Assembly (NCBI RefSeq): GCF_001921215.1
Contig: NZ_MSIF01000011.1
Span: forward strand, 1 to 64,000
Length of the DNA: 64,000 nt
Source of the DNA: Actinophytocola xinjiangensis
Lineage (GTDB): Bacteria > Actinomycetota > Actinomycetes > Mycobacteriales > Pseudonocardiaceae
Direction: 5' to 3'
The notes beneath the pieces are model-generated. The model was not told the DNA's origin. It saw only the letters and a list, made by a program, of their open reading frames with translations, and did no database searches. Below, in pieces: positions 25,314 through 33,364 of the stretch. The number at the start of each line of letters is the position of its first letter. Position 1 is the stretch's first letter. A program made the translations under genes and the position numbers.

Positions 25314-26441
25314 GTGACCGACCAGGAGAGCCTGACCGACATGGTCCGAGCCAACGCGGAGCGGTTCGGGGGCACGATCGGGGTGCGGCGCAGGTCCGGG
25401 GGGTCGTGGCTGGACGTCACCACCCGGGAGTTCGCCGCCCAGGTGCATGATCTCGCGCGCGGGCTGATCGCCGCCGGCCTGCGGCCGGGCGACCGGATCG
25501 CCCTGTTCGCCGGCACCCGGTACGAGTGGACGCTGTTCGACTTCGCCGCGTGGTCGGCGGGCTGCCAGACGGTGCCGGTCGACCCGGACGCGGCGCCCGA
25601 GCACCTGGAGTGGGTGCTGTCGGACTCCGGCGCGTGCGCCGTGGTGCTGGAGCACTCCGGCCACCGGGAGACGCTGCGCCGGATGGTCGACCGGCTCCCC
25701 GAGATCGGCTGGGTCTGGCAACTGGACACCGACGGCGACAGCGGCGACGACACCGAGGGCGAGATCGCCCCGGCCGTCGCGGAGCTGACCGACCTCGGCG
25801 CCGAGGTGTCCGACGACACCGCCCACGAACGCCGGCTGGCCGTCGGCACGGACACGGTCGCCACCCTCGTCTACCCGCCCGGCGGCGACCGCCCCAAGCG
25901 CGTCGAGCTGACCCACGGGGAGCTGCTGGCCGACGTGCGCGCCACGATCACCGCCTGCGCCCCGCTGCTGCGTGCCGGCAACTCGCTGCTGGTCCTGCTG
26001 CCCCCCGTCGACCTGGCCGCGCGGATCCTGTCGATCGCCTGCGTGTACACCAGAACGACGCTGGGCCACCTGCCGGCGCGCACCGACAACCTGGCCACCG
26101 AGCTGGGAGTGTTCCGCCCGAGGGTGCTGGTCGCCGACAGCGGTCTGCTGCGCGCGCTGCACTCCTCGGCCCGCCGGCGCGCCGCCGACGAGGGCCGCGC
26201 CACGGTCTTCGACGCGGCCGCGGCCGTGGCCGCCGAGTACGGCGGTGGCCGCCGGACACTGGCGGTCCGCCTCAAGCACGCCGTGGCCGACACGGTGGTC
26301 TACCCGAAGCTCCGGGCGACCTTCGGCGGCCGCTGCGTGGCGACCCTCACCTCGGGTGCTCCGCTGGACCCGGCGGTCGAACGCTTCTACCGAGGCATCG
26401 GCATCACCGTGCGCGCCCTGCCGTCGCCGGAAACCGTCTAG
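25314..26441 (+). CDS. Shortened AMP-binding (acyl-CoA synthetase-like) protein, probably inactive
   Basis: The 375-residue product aligns with the N-terminal part of FadD-type long-chain acyl-CoA synthetases (about 600 residues): YEWTLFDFAAWSAGCQTVPVDP is the A3-preceding block and LTSGAPLDPAVERFYRGIGITV precedes the usual GYGLTET motif. The protein stops right there, so the A5 motif and the whole C-terminal lid domain are missing. The P-loop (normally YTSGTTGxPKG) reads VYPPGGDRPKRVELTH. Adenylation therefore seems lost. It sits where fadD15 (Rv2187) lies in M. tuberculosis, divergent from the SRPBCC operon. It may be decaying or a non-catalytic ligand-binding protein; the frame itself is intact. 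Confidence 0.78.
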   Translation: MTDQESLTDMVRANAERFGGTIGVRRRSGGSWLDVTTREFAAQVHDLARGLIAAGLRPGDRIALFAGTRYEWTLFDFAAWSAGCQTVPVDPDAAPEHLEWVLSDSGACAVVLEHSGHRETLRRMVDRLPEIGWVWQLDTDGDSGDDTEGEIAPAVAELTDLGAEVSDDTAHERRLAVGTDTVATLVYPPGGDRPKRVELTHGELLADVRATITACAPLLRAGNSLLVLLPPVDLAARILSIACVYTRTTLGHLPARTDNLATELGVFRPRVLVADSGLLRALHSSARRRAADEGRATVFDAAAAVAAEYGGGRRTLAVRLKHAVADTVVYPKLRATFGGRCVATLTSGAPLDPAVERFYRGIGITVRALPSPETV

Positions 26442-26517
26442 CAAGATCGGGATCCTCCGCTTCTCCCGCGACGTCTACGAGGGTGGCGACACCCTGTGAC
26501 GGAGGAGCGCATCCCCG

Positions 26518-26769
26518 ATGACCGAGATCACCGGCAACACCACGACCAACGGCGTGACCGTGGAGGTCCACCCCGGCGGCGCGCTGTCGTCGCTGACCCT
26601 GACCCCCACCGCCCTGACCCTCGACCCCACCACCCTCGCGACGACGATCGTGCGGGCCGTGACCGAGGCGACCGACCAGGCCGACCGGCGCGCCGGACAG
26701 GCCCTGCGGGCAGCGCTGCCCGGCCACGACCTGACCGCCCTGGGCCTTCCCCCCAGGAGCCCCCGATGA
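26518..26769 (+). CDS. YbaB-like small protein (first of a tandem pair)
   Basis: The 83-residue protein has the layout of the actinobacterial YbaB/EbfC-like family: a beta strand region VTVEVHPGGALSSLTLTPTAL followed by an amphipathic helix (PTTLATTIVRAVTEATDQADRRAGQAL). YbaB proteins are small dimeric DNA-associated proteins, but divergent actinobacterial versions often accompany secretion genes and their function is unclear. GGAGG lies upstream of the ATG. Its stop overlaps the next start (ATGA), and that gene encodes a second YbaB-like protein, so they may form a heterodimer. Confidence 0.68.
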   Translation: MTEITGNTTTNGVTVEVHPGGALSSLTLTPTALTLDPTTLATTIVRAVTEATDQADRRAGQALRAALPGHDLTALGLPPRSPR

Positions 26770-27077
26770 CCGACGCGCTGTTCACCCACCTGGCCGCCAT
26801 CGAGGCCACCGCGCGGGACAGGGGCATCGCCGCCACGGTGAACCTGGACGGCCGGCTGACCGGCCTGACCCTGGCGCCCGAGGTCATGGCGCTGTCGCCG
26901 GAGGAGTTGGCCGAGCGCGTCTTCCGCCTGACCCAGCAGGCCTCGGCCGAGGCGCTCACCCAGGGCCTGGACGCGCTGACCCCCGTGGTCGGCGAGGCCG
27001 AGACCGCGCCGCTGCGCGCCGGGATCCTCAGTCCTCCCCGAAGTCGAAACTCAGCCACCGGTCCGGCCGCGCCCTGA
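26766..27077 (+). CDS. YbaB-like small protein (second of a tandem pair)
   Basis: The 103-residue product repeats the architecture of its upstream neighbour: an N-terminal helix (FTHLAAIEATARDRG), strands ATVNLDGRLTGLTLAPEVM, and a helix SPEELAERVFRLTQQASAEAL. Translation is coupled to the first gene through an ATGA overlap. The last 17 codons run over the 3' end of the convergent flavin oxidoreductase gene (50-bp overlap), so the extreme C terminus (SPPRSRNSATGPAAP) may be poorly conserved. No ESX or toxin gene, the usual partners of such proteins, is adjacent. Confidence 0.65.
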   Translation: MTDALFTHLAAIEATARDRGIAATVNLDGRLTGLTLAPEVMALSPEELAERVFRLTQQASAEALTQGLDALTPVVGEAETAPLRAGILSPPRSRNSATGPAAP

Positions 27078-27471
27078 ACAGCACGAACGTCTCCGACCGC
27101 GCCTCGGTCTGCGACCGGGCGTACTCCATGGCCGCTTCCGCCGGCAGGTACCGGCTGGTGATGGCCAGGACGTCGGCCACCGGCGGGTGCCGGTCGGCGG
27201 CGGTCACCGTGCACTCGACGGTCACGTACCGGTAGGGCGGCTCCGGCCGCTGCACGCTGAAGCTGAACTGCCCAGCCTCCTCCAGCAACCGGGTCTTGCG
27301 CGCCCGCTGGCCCTCCGCGCCGGTGAAGAACGTCAGGTCGCCGCCGGGCTCGTAGGCGTACCAGATGGGCACGGTCAACGGCGGCCGGCCGTCGCTGGTG
27401 GCGACGCTCAGCACACCGACATGTGGCTGGGCGAGGTACTCCATGCGCTCGGTGGCGTCCAGCGGTCCCAT
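27028..27471 (-). CDS. Pyridoxamine 5'-phosphate oxidase-like flavin/F420 protein
   Basis: The 147-residue protein has the split-barrel flavin-binding fold: AQPHVGVLSVATSDGRPPLTVPIWYAY at the N terminus, the FFTGAEGQRARKTRLLEEAGQFSFSV middle and VTVECTVTAADRHP strand. Many actinobacterial members use F420 or bind FMN or heme rather than oxidising pyridoxamine phosphate, so the exact cofactor is left open. It follows pimB by 39 bp on the same strand and overlaps the second YbaB-like gene tail-to-tail. Confidence 0.82.
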   Translation of the reverse strand: MGPLDATERMEYLAQPHVGVLSVATSDGRPPLTVPIWYAYEPGGDLTFFTGAEGQRARKTRLLEEAGQFSFSVQRPEPPYRYVTVECTVTAADRHPPVADVLAITSRYLPAEAAMEYARSQTEARSETFVLFRARPDRWLSFDFGED

Positions 27472-27510
27472 CGTCGGCTCCTTGTCGGTCGTCGTCGAGC
27501 GAGCTGGTCC

Positions 27511-28656
27511 CTAGAATGCGCTGCCGTCCAGCAGCCGCGCCAGGCGGCGGGCGATGTCCTGCCACCGCCAGTGCCGCGACACCCAGCGGCGGCCGGCCTC
27601 GCCCATCTCGTTCGCCCAGGTCGGGTCGGCCAGCAGGGCGCCGACCCGCTCGGCGATCAGCGCCACGTCGCGGCCGTCGACGATGTGCCCGGTCACGTCC
27701 TCCAGCACGGTCTCCGGCGCGCCGCCCGACCTCCCGGCCACCACCGGCAGCCCGGACGCCGACGCCTCCAGGTAGACGATGCCCAGACCCTCGACGTCCA
27801 GGCCACGCCCGTGGGTGCGGCACGGCATGGCGAACACGTCACCGGCGACGTAGTGCGCCGGCAGTTCCTCCCACGGCACCCGCCCGGTCATGACCACGTC
27901 CTTGGCCAACCCCAACTGGTCAGCCATCGTCCGCAGCCGGTCCTCGTACGGGCCCCCACCGACCAGCAGCAACGCCGCCTCCGGCACCCGCTGCCGAATC
28001 AACGGCAACGCCCGGATCAACATGTCCTGCCCCTTGCGCGGCCACAGCCGCGACACGCACACCACCGTCGGCCGGTCCCCGAGCCCGTACCGCGACCGGA
28101 TCTCCTTGCGCGCGGCGTAGTTCGGCTGGAACTGCTCGGTGTCGACCCCGGACGGCAGGTACTCCAACGCCGCCAGCCGCCCGAACGCCGACGCGAACCG
28201 CGACCGCGTGTACTTGCTGACGAACGTCACCACGTCGGTCGTGGTCCCGATCCGGCGCAGTGCCTGCCGCGCCCCCGGCAGCATCGACCAGCCGACCTCG
28301 TGGCCGTGCGTGCTGGCGATCACCCGCCGCGCCCCGGCGGCCCGCAGTGTCGGCGTCAGCAGCCCCAGCGGCGCGGCCGCGCCGAACCACACGGTCTCGC
28401 AGCCCTCGGCGCGCAGGATCTCGCGGGCCCGGCGGGCCACGTCGGGGGTCGGCAGCATCAGCCCGCCCGTGTGCCGCACCACCGGGAACGGCTGGGCCGC
28501 GTCGAACTCGGTGTGTGACCCGGTGTGGTGCTCCCAGGTCGGTGCGTACACGACCAGGTCCTGGTCGGGCAGCCGGGTCGCCAGCGCGTGCAGGTAGGAC
28601 TGGATCCCACCGGGGCGGGGTGGGAAGTCGTTGGTCACCACCAGGGTCCGAGGCAC
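27511..28656 (-). CDS. pimB: GT4-family mannosyltransferase, PimB type
   Basis: The 381-residue glycosyltransferase has the GT-B fold: TNDFPPRPGGIQSYLHAL at the N terminus, the inter-domain TFVSKYTRSRF and EYLPSGVDTEQF segments, then SRLWPRKGQDMLIRAL for donor binding and the acidic EGLGIVYLEASASGLPVVAG block. This pattern matches PimB' (Rv2188c), which adds the second mannose to phosphatidylinositol monomannoside on the cytoplasmic face of the membrane using GDP-mannose. Gene order supports the orthology. It follows the HEITH peptidase gene by 9 bp. Confidence 0.88.
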   Translation of the reverse strand: MPRTLVVTNDFPPRPGGIQSYLHALATRLPDQDLVVYAPTWEHHTGSHTEFDAAQPFPVVRHTGGLMLPTPDVARRAREILRAEGCETVWFGAAAPLGLLTPTLRAAGARRVIASTHGHEVGWSMLPGARQALRRIGTTTDVVTFVSKYTRSRFASAFGRLAALEYLPSGVDTEQFQPNYAARKEIRSRYGLGDRPTVVCVSRLWPRKGQDMLIRALPLIRQRVPEAALLLVGGGPYEDRLRTMADQLGLAKDVVMTGRVPWEELPAHYVAGDVFAMPCRTHGRGLDVEGLGIVYLEASASGLPVVAGRSGGAPETVLEDVTGHIVDGRDVALIAERVGALLADPTWANEMGEAGRRWVSRHWRWQDIARRLARLLDGSAF

Positions 28657-28665
28657 CGGGAAACC

Positions 28666-30006
28666 CTACTCGAGGGCCGCCAGCAGGTACGCCCGCCAGC
28701 CCTGGACCAGCGCCGCCCGGTCCACCCCCAGCACGCCGCGCAGCAGGCCGTCGGTCTCCCTGGCCGACACCGCGCCGGCCGCCGCCAGCTCGCGGTACAG
28801 GCTGACCAGCCGCTGCTCGCCGTACTCGCCGGCGATGTACTTCGCCAGCGACCAGCTCTCCTGGTAGGCCTGGTCGAGGTCCGGCCCGCTCATCCGGAAC
28901 GCCCGGTCCTCCGGCAGCGACTCCGGCAGCCGCTCCGACCGCACCTCGCCCATCAGGTCCGGCGCGCCCTCGGCCAGCGTGACGCCGCTGTCGCGGTAGC
29001 CGACGTAGTCGGCGAAGCCCTCCAGCAGCCACGTCGGCGAGCCGTCGACGGTGTCCGCGCGCGCGGCGACGTGGGTGATCTCGTGGCGCAGCACGACCCG
29101 CAGCGAGGTCGCCGACAGCGCCCGCACGCCCGTGGGGCTGAGCACCACCCGCTGGCCGGTGACCTCGCGGGTGGCGTTGTCGACCCGGTCGGCCACGGCC
29201 ACCGCGACCACCGCGTCGACCGGGAAGTCCTTCGCGCCGACCAGGGCGCGCATCTCGCTCGGCGAGTCCGGCAGCATCAGCACCACCCGCTCGGGCCAGC
29301 TCGTCGGCCACAGCGCGCTGACCGCGCGCACCGAATCGTCCAGCTCGCCGGTCAGCCGCTTCACCATCGGCCCGTCACCCGGATGGCTGACGACGATGCC
29401 GTGCTCGGTGGGCGTCACGACGCACGGCCCGTAGTCCCACGGCCCCCGCCAGCTGCGGCGGCCGAGCCGGTCCAGGGCGCTGTCGGAGCGCAGGTACCAG
29501 GTGGCGCCGTGGCGGGCGAACAGGTAGCCCATGGCGCGGCTGGTGGGCACCACGTCACCGCCACGCAGCGCGTACCGCAGGTCGACGGCGGGTGCCCAGA
29601 CCTCGTCGGCGCCGTCGGTGTCCTCCTCGGGCAGGTCGGCGACGTCCAGCGTGTCGTCCGGGCTGAGCTGGTAGGTCCACTCGTCGAACGGCACGCCGGC
29701 GAGGTTGTCGTACAGGCGCCGCTGGGTGGCGACGAACGCGTCGTCGGCCTCGGGGTCGATGGTGGCCAGGAAGGCCCGCTCGTCGCGGTCGCGGACGGCC
29801 TGGGCCCGGCGGTCGAGCAGGGCGGTGACGGCGTCGGCGCGGGTGAGGTCGGCGCGGGGTTGTGGGCTGACCACGCCCAGTGGCTGACCCGGGCCAGGGG
29901 CCGGCGCCTGGCCGGCGCTGGGCAGGGACACGATGGTGATGCCGAGCAGGAGGACCGCCGCCACCGCGGCGCCCAGCCACGCGCGCGGTCCCGCCCGGTT
30001 GGTCAC
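28666..30006 (-). CDS. Membrane-anchored or secreted HEXXH metallopeptidase-like protein
   Basis: The 446-residue protein has an N-terminal hydrophobic segment (about residues 10-30) and an extracytoplasmic body. HEITH at 308-312, followed by E329 in LLEGFADYVGY, is the gluzincin zinc-binding arrangement. About 280 residues precede it, including a two-part NTF2- or cystatin-like region (residues 50-175). It is probably a zinc peptidase outside the membrane. By position it corresponds to Rv2189c, though I am not certain the two are homologous. Transcribed with pimB; a strong hairpin terminator separates it from the upstream NlpC/P60 gene. Confidence 0.8.
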   Translation of the reverse strand: MTNRAGPRAWLGAAVAAVLLLGITIVSLPSAGQAPAPGPGQPLGVVSPQPRADLTRADAVTALLDRRAQAVRDRDERAFLATIDPEADDAFVATQRRLYDNLAGVPFDEWTYQLSPDDTLDVADLPEEDTDGADEVWAPAVDLRYALRGGDVVPTSRAMGYLFARHGATWYLRSDSALDRLGRRSWRGPWDYGPCVVTPTEHGIVVSHPGDGPMVKRLTGELDDSVRAVSALWPTSWPERVVLMLPDSPSEMRALVGAKDFPVDAVVAVAVADRVDNATREVTGQRVVLSPTGVRALSATSLRVVLRHEITHVAARADTVDGSPTWLLEGFADYVGYRDSGVTLAEGAPDLMGEVRSERLPESLPEDRAFRMSGPDLDQAYQESWSLAKYIAGEYGEQRLVSLYRELAAAGAVSARETDGLLRGVLGVDRAALVQGWRAYLLAALE

Positions 30007-30032
30007 GATGTAGATGTTATGTGCAAACAGGA

Positions 30033-30067
30033 CTCGGGGCCGGCACGCGGTGCGTACCGGCCCCGAG
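30033..30067 (-). terminator. Hairpin terminator after the NlpC/P60 gene
   Basis: A perfect 11-bp stem (CTCGGGGCCGG with CCGGCCCCGAG) and 13-nt loop lies 17 bp after the NlpC/P60 stop on the minus strand and before the metallopeptidase start. It lacks a U-tract, as is usual for actinobacterial I-shaped terminators. It separates the two transcription units. Confidence 0.75.
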
Positions 30068-30083
30068 CGCTGTCGGTGCGTGG

Positions 30084-31148
30084 TCAGCCCACCACACGGC
30101 GGGCGGCGAAGTAGTCCGAGCCACCGCCGTCCGGAGCGGCGCCGGTCTTCACCGGCACACCGGGCTGGGAGGCGTGGACCAGCATGCCGTCGCCGATGTA
30201 CATCGCGACGTGGTGGATGGAGCCGGCGCTGCTGCCGTAGAACAGCAGGTCACCGACCTTCCACTCGCCGTAGGCCACGGACTTGCCGACCCCGTACTGC
30301 GAGCGGCTGGACCGGGGCAGCGTGATCCCGGCGGCCGCGTAGGCGTACAGCATCAGGCCGGAGCAGTCGAAGCTGCTGGGGCCTTCGTTGCCGTAGACGT
30401 ACGGCTTGCCGAGTTGCTGCATGGCGACCTCGGCCGCCTGGCCGCCCGCACCCGGGCCGCCGAGGAAGACACCGTCGTCGCCGGGACCGGGCCCGGCGAG
30501 TTCGGCCTGCTCCTCGGCACTGAGCTCGTCGTAGGCGGCCTCGGCCGCGACCTTCTGCTTCTCCAGGTCGGCCGCGGTCTTCGAGATCTTCTTGATCAGC
30601 TGCTCGGCCGCGGTGGTGGCCGCCTTGGCCCGTGCCTGGGCGTCGGCGGCCTTGGCCTGCGCGGTGGCGGCCATGTCGACCGCACCGCTGAGCTTGGACA
30701 GCGATTTCTCGTTGTCCGCCGCGAGCACGCCCAGTGCCGTCGCCCGCTCCAGGAAGTCCTCGGTGGACGAGCCGGTGAGCAGGGCGGACAGCTTGTTGAA
30801 CCGGGCGCCCTGGAAGGAGGCACTGGTCAGATCGTCGACCTGGCCCCGGAAGGCCTCCTCGTCGATCTTGGCCTGTGCCTGCGCCTTCTTGGCGCTTTCC
30901 ATGTCGGCGTTGGCCTGCTTGAGAACTTTTCGCTTGTTACCGAGGTCGTCCTGGGCGGACAGCAGGTCCTCGTTGACCTTCGTCGCCTGCTTGGCCACCT
31001 TGTTGTACTGCGCCAACGCCTCGGACGCGGTGTTCGGTGGTGGGGGTTGCTGGTGCGCAGGGGGGAGCGCGAGAGCCGGAGCTGGGGACACGCTCACCAC
31101 GGCAATGGCGGCCGTGACACTGACTGCAGCCCGGAATGCGCGCTTCAT
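30084..31148 (-). CDS. Secreted NlpC/P60 peptidoglycan endopeptidase (RipA-like, Rv2190c type)
   Basis: The 354-residue protein has a Sec signal peptide (MKRAFRAAVSVTAAIAVVSV...ALA), a long coiled-coil region of about 180 residues (45-215), and a C-terminal NlpC/P60 domain with catalytic Cys262 (FDCSGLMLYAY), His312/313 (IHHVAMYIGDG) and His325. Such enzymes cut peptide stems of peptidoglycan during growth and division; the coiled coil often restrains activity. The ATG at 31148 has AAGGAGA farther upstream. A structured leader of about 200 nt precedes it. Confidence 0.9.
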   Translation of the reverse strand: MKRAFRAAVSVTAAIAVVSVSPAPALALPPAHQQPPPPNTASEALAQYNKVAKQATKVNEDLLSAQDDLGNKRKVLKQANADMESAKKAQAQAKIDEEAFRGQVDDLTSASFQGARFNKLSALLTGSSTEDFLERATALGVLAADNEKSLSKLSGAVDMAATAQAKAADAQARAKAATTAAEQLIKKISKTAADLEKQKVAAEAAYDELSAEEQAELAGPGPGDDGVFLGGPGAGGQAAEVAMQQLGKPYVYGNEGPSSFDCSGLMLYAYAAAGITLPRSSRSQYGVGKSVAYGEWKVGDLLFYGSSAGSIHHVAMYIGDGMLVHASQPGVPVKTGAAPDGGGSDYFAARRVVG

Positions 31149-31402
31149 TCGATGCGACGCCACGTCGCGCGGGTCTCCTTCGTCCTCAACCGCCGACGGG
31201 ACATGTGCACCTCTCCGGACCGCGTGGGGCCGCGACAGCGGACCAGCGATCGATGCGCACACCCCACCGTTTGGGGGAAATCCGGTTCAGCCCCCCGACA
31301 AGGCCGACTCGGCGGTGATCCCGCGTAGCGCGCCCTCGGGGTGGGCGGCTGACGGCCACGAGATCTCGGACAGGTTACGAAAAGTAAGTCCACTCGTCTA
31401 TG
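31149..31402 (-). promoter_or_regulatory. Promoter and structured 5' leader of the NlpC/P60 gene
   Basis: There is no gene in this stretch. On the minus strand TAACCT (31372-31377) could be a -10 element, giving a leader of roughly 220 nt. Within it a G6 run (31291-31296) can pair with C5 (31273-31277), and the same C run can instead pair with downstream TGGGG (31262-31266), so two hairpins exclude each other. NlpC/P60 and Rpf genes in Actinobacteria often carry c-di-AMP (ydaO) riboswitches, but I do not recognise the ydaO core here. Confidence 0.45.
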
Positions 31403-31433
31403 GGGCGTCTCGAAAAAAGTTCGCGAGACGCCC
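31403..31433 (-). terminator. Hairpin terminator downstream of the small Cys-protein gene
   Basis: Perfect 10-bp arms (GGGCGTCTCG and CGAGACGCCC) flank an 11-nt A-rich loop, forming a stable hairpin 158 bp after the stop of the 61-residue gene and upstream of the NlpC/P60 promoter. The stretch 31434-31590 between holds no visible gene. It probably insulates the two units. Confidence 0.65.
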
Positions 31434-31590
31434 TGATCCACCAATGGAGCAGTCCTAACTCCACTCTGTGACGAGGGCAACACCCCTGTTCACCCGGTTC
31501 GCGGCAGGCCGTTCCCCCGCCCATCTCCCGCTCAACGACAGGATTCGACCGTTCGCCGAACGGCCGTGGGGACCGAGCGCGTCCGGGCGA

Positions 31591-31776
31591 TCACGCCGAC
31601 TTCTCGACCGGCTCCAGACGCAGGCGAGGCACTATGCCGGCACGACCGAGGGCGTCGATGGCCCGCTGCTCGGAGGCGTCGAGCTCGATGGCGGGCGGGG
31701 TGCCGAGCAGGACACTCACCACGCAGTCACCGCAGGCGAGGCCGCGCACCACACAGCTGTCACAGTCGATGATCAT
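31591..31776 (-). CDS. Conserved 61-residue four-cysteine protein
   Basis: The tiny protein starts MIIDCDSCVVRGLACGDC, with cysteines 5, 8, 15 and 18 in two CxxC pairs that could hold zinc or an iron-sulfur cluster. The rest (VVSVLLGTPPAIELDASEQRAIDALGRAG) is a short strand-helix unit ending in a basic tail. AGGGAG sits upstream of the ATG. I recognise it as a small family conserved in Actinobacteria near NlpC/P60 genes, without known function. It stands as its own unit downstream of the NYN gene. Confidence 0.75.
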   Translation of the reverse strand: MIIDCDSCVVRGLACGDCVVSVLLGTPPAIELDASEQRAIDALGRAGIVPRLRLEPVEKSA

Positions 31777-31927
31777 TTCCCGCTCCCTTTTCGAACTGGT
31801 GTCCGTCTGGGGAGAAGGTTAGGTGGGGGGACCGACAATTTCCGGCGACGGGCGTGGTAAGTGGGGTGCTTGTCCGCCGTCTGACCAGCTTCATCGGTGC
31901 TTCTTGACTCGATCGAGTGAATTGGGT

Positions 31928-33277
31928 TCAGGAGCGGCCGAGGCGGGCCAGGAGCACGGCCGAGGGGACCGGGTGCGCGCCCCGGCGGCGGACGGAGTCG
32001 GCGACGGCTCGGTCCGAGGTGACGACCACCACCGGGCGCCCCTCCGGTTCGGCGGTGACCAGGGCCCGGATGACGTCGTCCGCCAGGACGCCCGGGTCGC
32101 TGAACAGGACGCGGACACCTCGGGGCGCGGTGGTCGGCACGGCGACCACGCCGGCGCCGTCGAAGACGAGGGTCACCTCGGCGGAGGTGCGGGCGGCCAG
32201 GGCTGCCAGCTGGCGGATCAGCCGGTCGCGCTGGTCGGACAGGGACAGCTCGGGATAACCGGTTTTCGTGACGTTGTAGCCGTCCACCACCAGGTGCACC
32301 GAGGGAAGCGCCAGGAGGCGCTCCAGCGCCGCCGGGTCCTCCACGCGGCTGACCGAGCCCTGGGCCTCGGTCGCGCCCCGGACGAGGTCCGCCGGGCGGG
32401 GGCCGGCGCCGCCAAGGGCCAGCTCTCGACGCAGGCCAGTGACGGCCCCGTCGAGGGTGTCGACCAGCAGGGCCAGGCGGACCTCGTCGGCCTGGCGGGC
32501 CTCCCTGGCGGACTGGCGGGCGATCTCGGCGTCGGACTCGGCCCTGCCGGCCCGGGCGCGTTCGGTTTCGGCGCGTTCGTGTTCGCGGTCGCGTTGGTCG
32601 GTCAGGGCCGCCACCTCGGCCTCGGCGGCGGTGCGGATCGTGGCGATCTCCGAGCTGGCCCTGGCCGCCTCGTCCTTGGCCTCGCGGACCTTGACGCCCT
32701 GTTCGCGCAGGCGCTTGCGGAGACGCTCCAACTCGACCTCGGCGTCCTGGCGGGCGTGGGACACGGCGTCCTGGAGTGACTCCAGCTCACCGCGCACCTT
32801 CGCCAACTCCGCCTCCGCCCGGTCGGCACGGGCCACGGCCGCGTCCCGCTGGGCGCGTAACGACGCGTCCGACGCCCGGCGGGCCACCAGCTCCAGGTAG
32901 TGGCCGGCGGTCTCCTCGCCCAACAACACCGCCGCCGACGCGACCGCCACCGGGTCGTCCACGGTCAGGTCCAGGGTGATGGGGCGGTGCTTGCGGCACC
33001 ACTCGACCACCGCCGTTCGGAAGGCCATCGAATCACGCAGGCTGGCGATGATCGGGGCGCTGCCCAGGCGCGCCCGCTTGGCGGGGGTGAAGCGGGCCAC
33101 CGCCCGCAGCTGCTGGGGAATGTCCACCGGCGGCAGGGCACCGATGGCCTCCGCGCCCAACTCGGCGATGCGGGTACGGACCGCGTCCGGCAGCGCCGTC
33201 CAGTCCACAGTGGACTCAGCGGGCTCGGGTGGGTCCCCGAGCTCGTCCGGTCCGACCGGATGGAGTGACGGTGCCAT
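31928..33277 (-). CDS. NYN (YacP-like) ribonuclease-domain protein with long coiled coil
   Basis: The 449-residue protein has an N-terminal helical region (1-130), a long charged coiled coil (about 140-270, rich in Ala/Glu/Arg heptads) and a C-terminal NYN/PIN-like nuclease domain: HLVVDGYNVTKTGYP, VTLVFDGAG, SDPGVLADDVIRAL and VVVTSDRAVAD supply the acidic residues. YacP/Rae1 relatives cleave RNA, sometimes at the ribosome. It is divergent from the DEDD exonuclease gene across 87 bp. RNA cleavage is a family inference. Confidence 0.85.
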   Translation of the reverse strand: MAPSLHPVGPDELGDPPEPAESTVDWTALPDAVRTRIAELGAEAIGALPPVDIPQQLRAVARFTPAKRARLGSAPIIASLRDSMAFRTAVVEWCRKHRPITLDLTVDDPVAVASAAVLLGEETAGHYLELVARRASDASLRAQRDAAVARADRAEAELAKVRGELESLQDAVSHARQDAEVELERLRKRLREQGVKVREAKDEAARASSEIATIRTAAEAEVAALTDQRDREHERAETERARAGRAESDAEIARQSAREARQADEVRLALLVDTLDGAVTGLRRELALGGAGPRPADLVRGATEAQGSVSRVEDPAALERLLALPSVHLVVDGYNVTKTGYPELSLSDQRDRLIRQLAALAARTSAEVTLVFDGAGVVAVPTTAPRGVRVLFSDPGVLADDVIRALVTAEPEGRPVVVVTSDRAVADSVRRRGAHPVPSAVLLARLGRS

Positions 33278-33364
33278 CCCATCAGGCTAGTCGGCTGGTC
33301 GCGCCGGCACTCGCTGGCTTTCCCGCACCGATTGTGTCGGTGCGCTCCGCTAGCTTGCCCGACC

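Noticed and set aside
31149-31402. c-di-AMP (ydaO) riboswitch
   Set aside because: The gene type fits, but I could not find the conserved GGGGTGAA-type and CCGAACCCG-type core blocks, so only a structured leader is reported.
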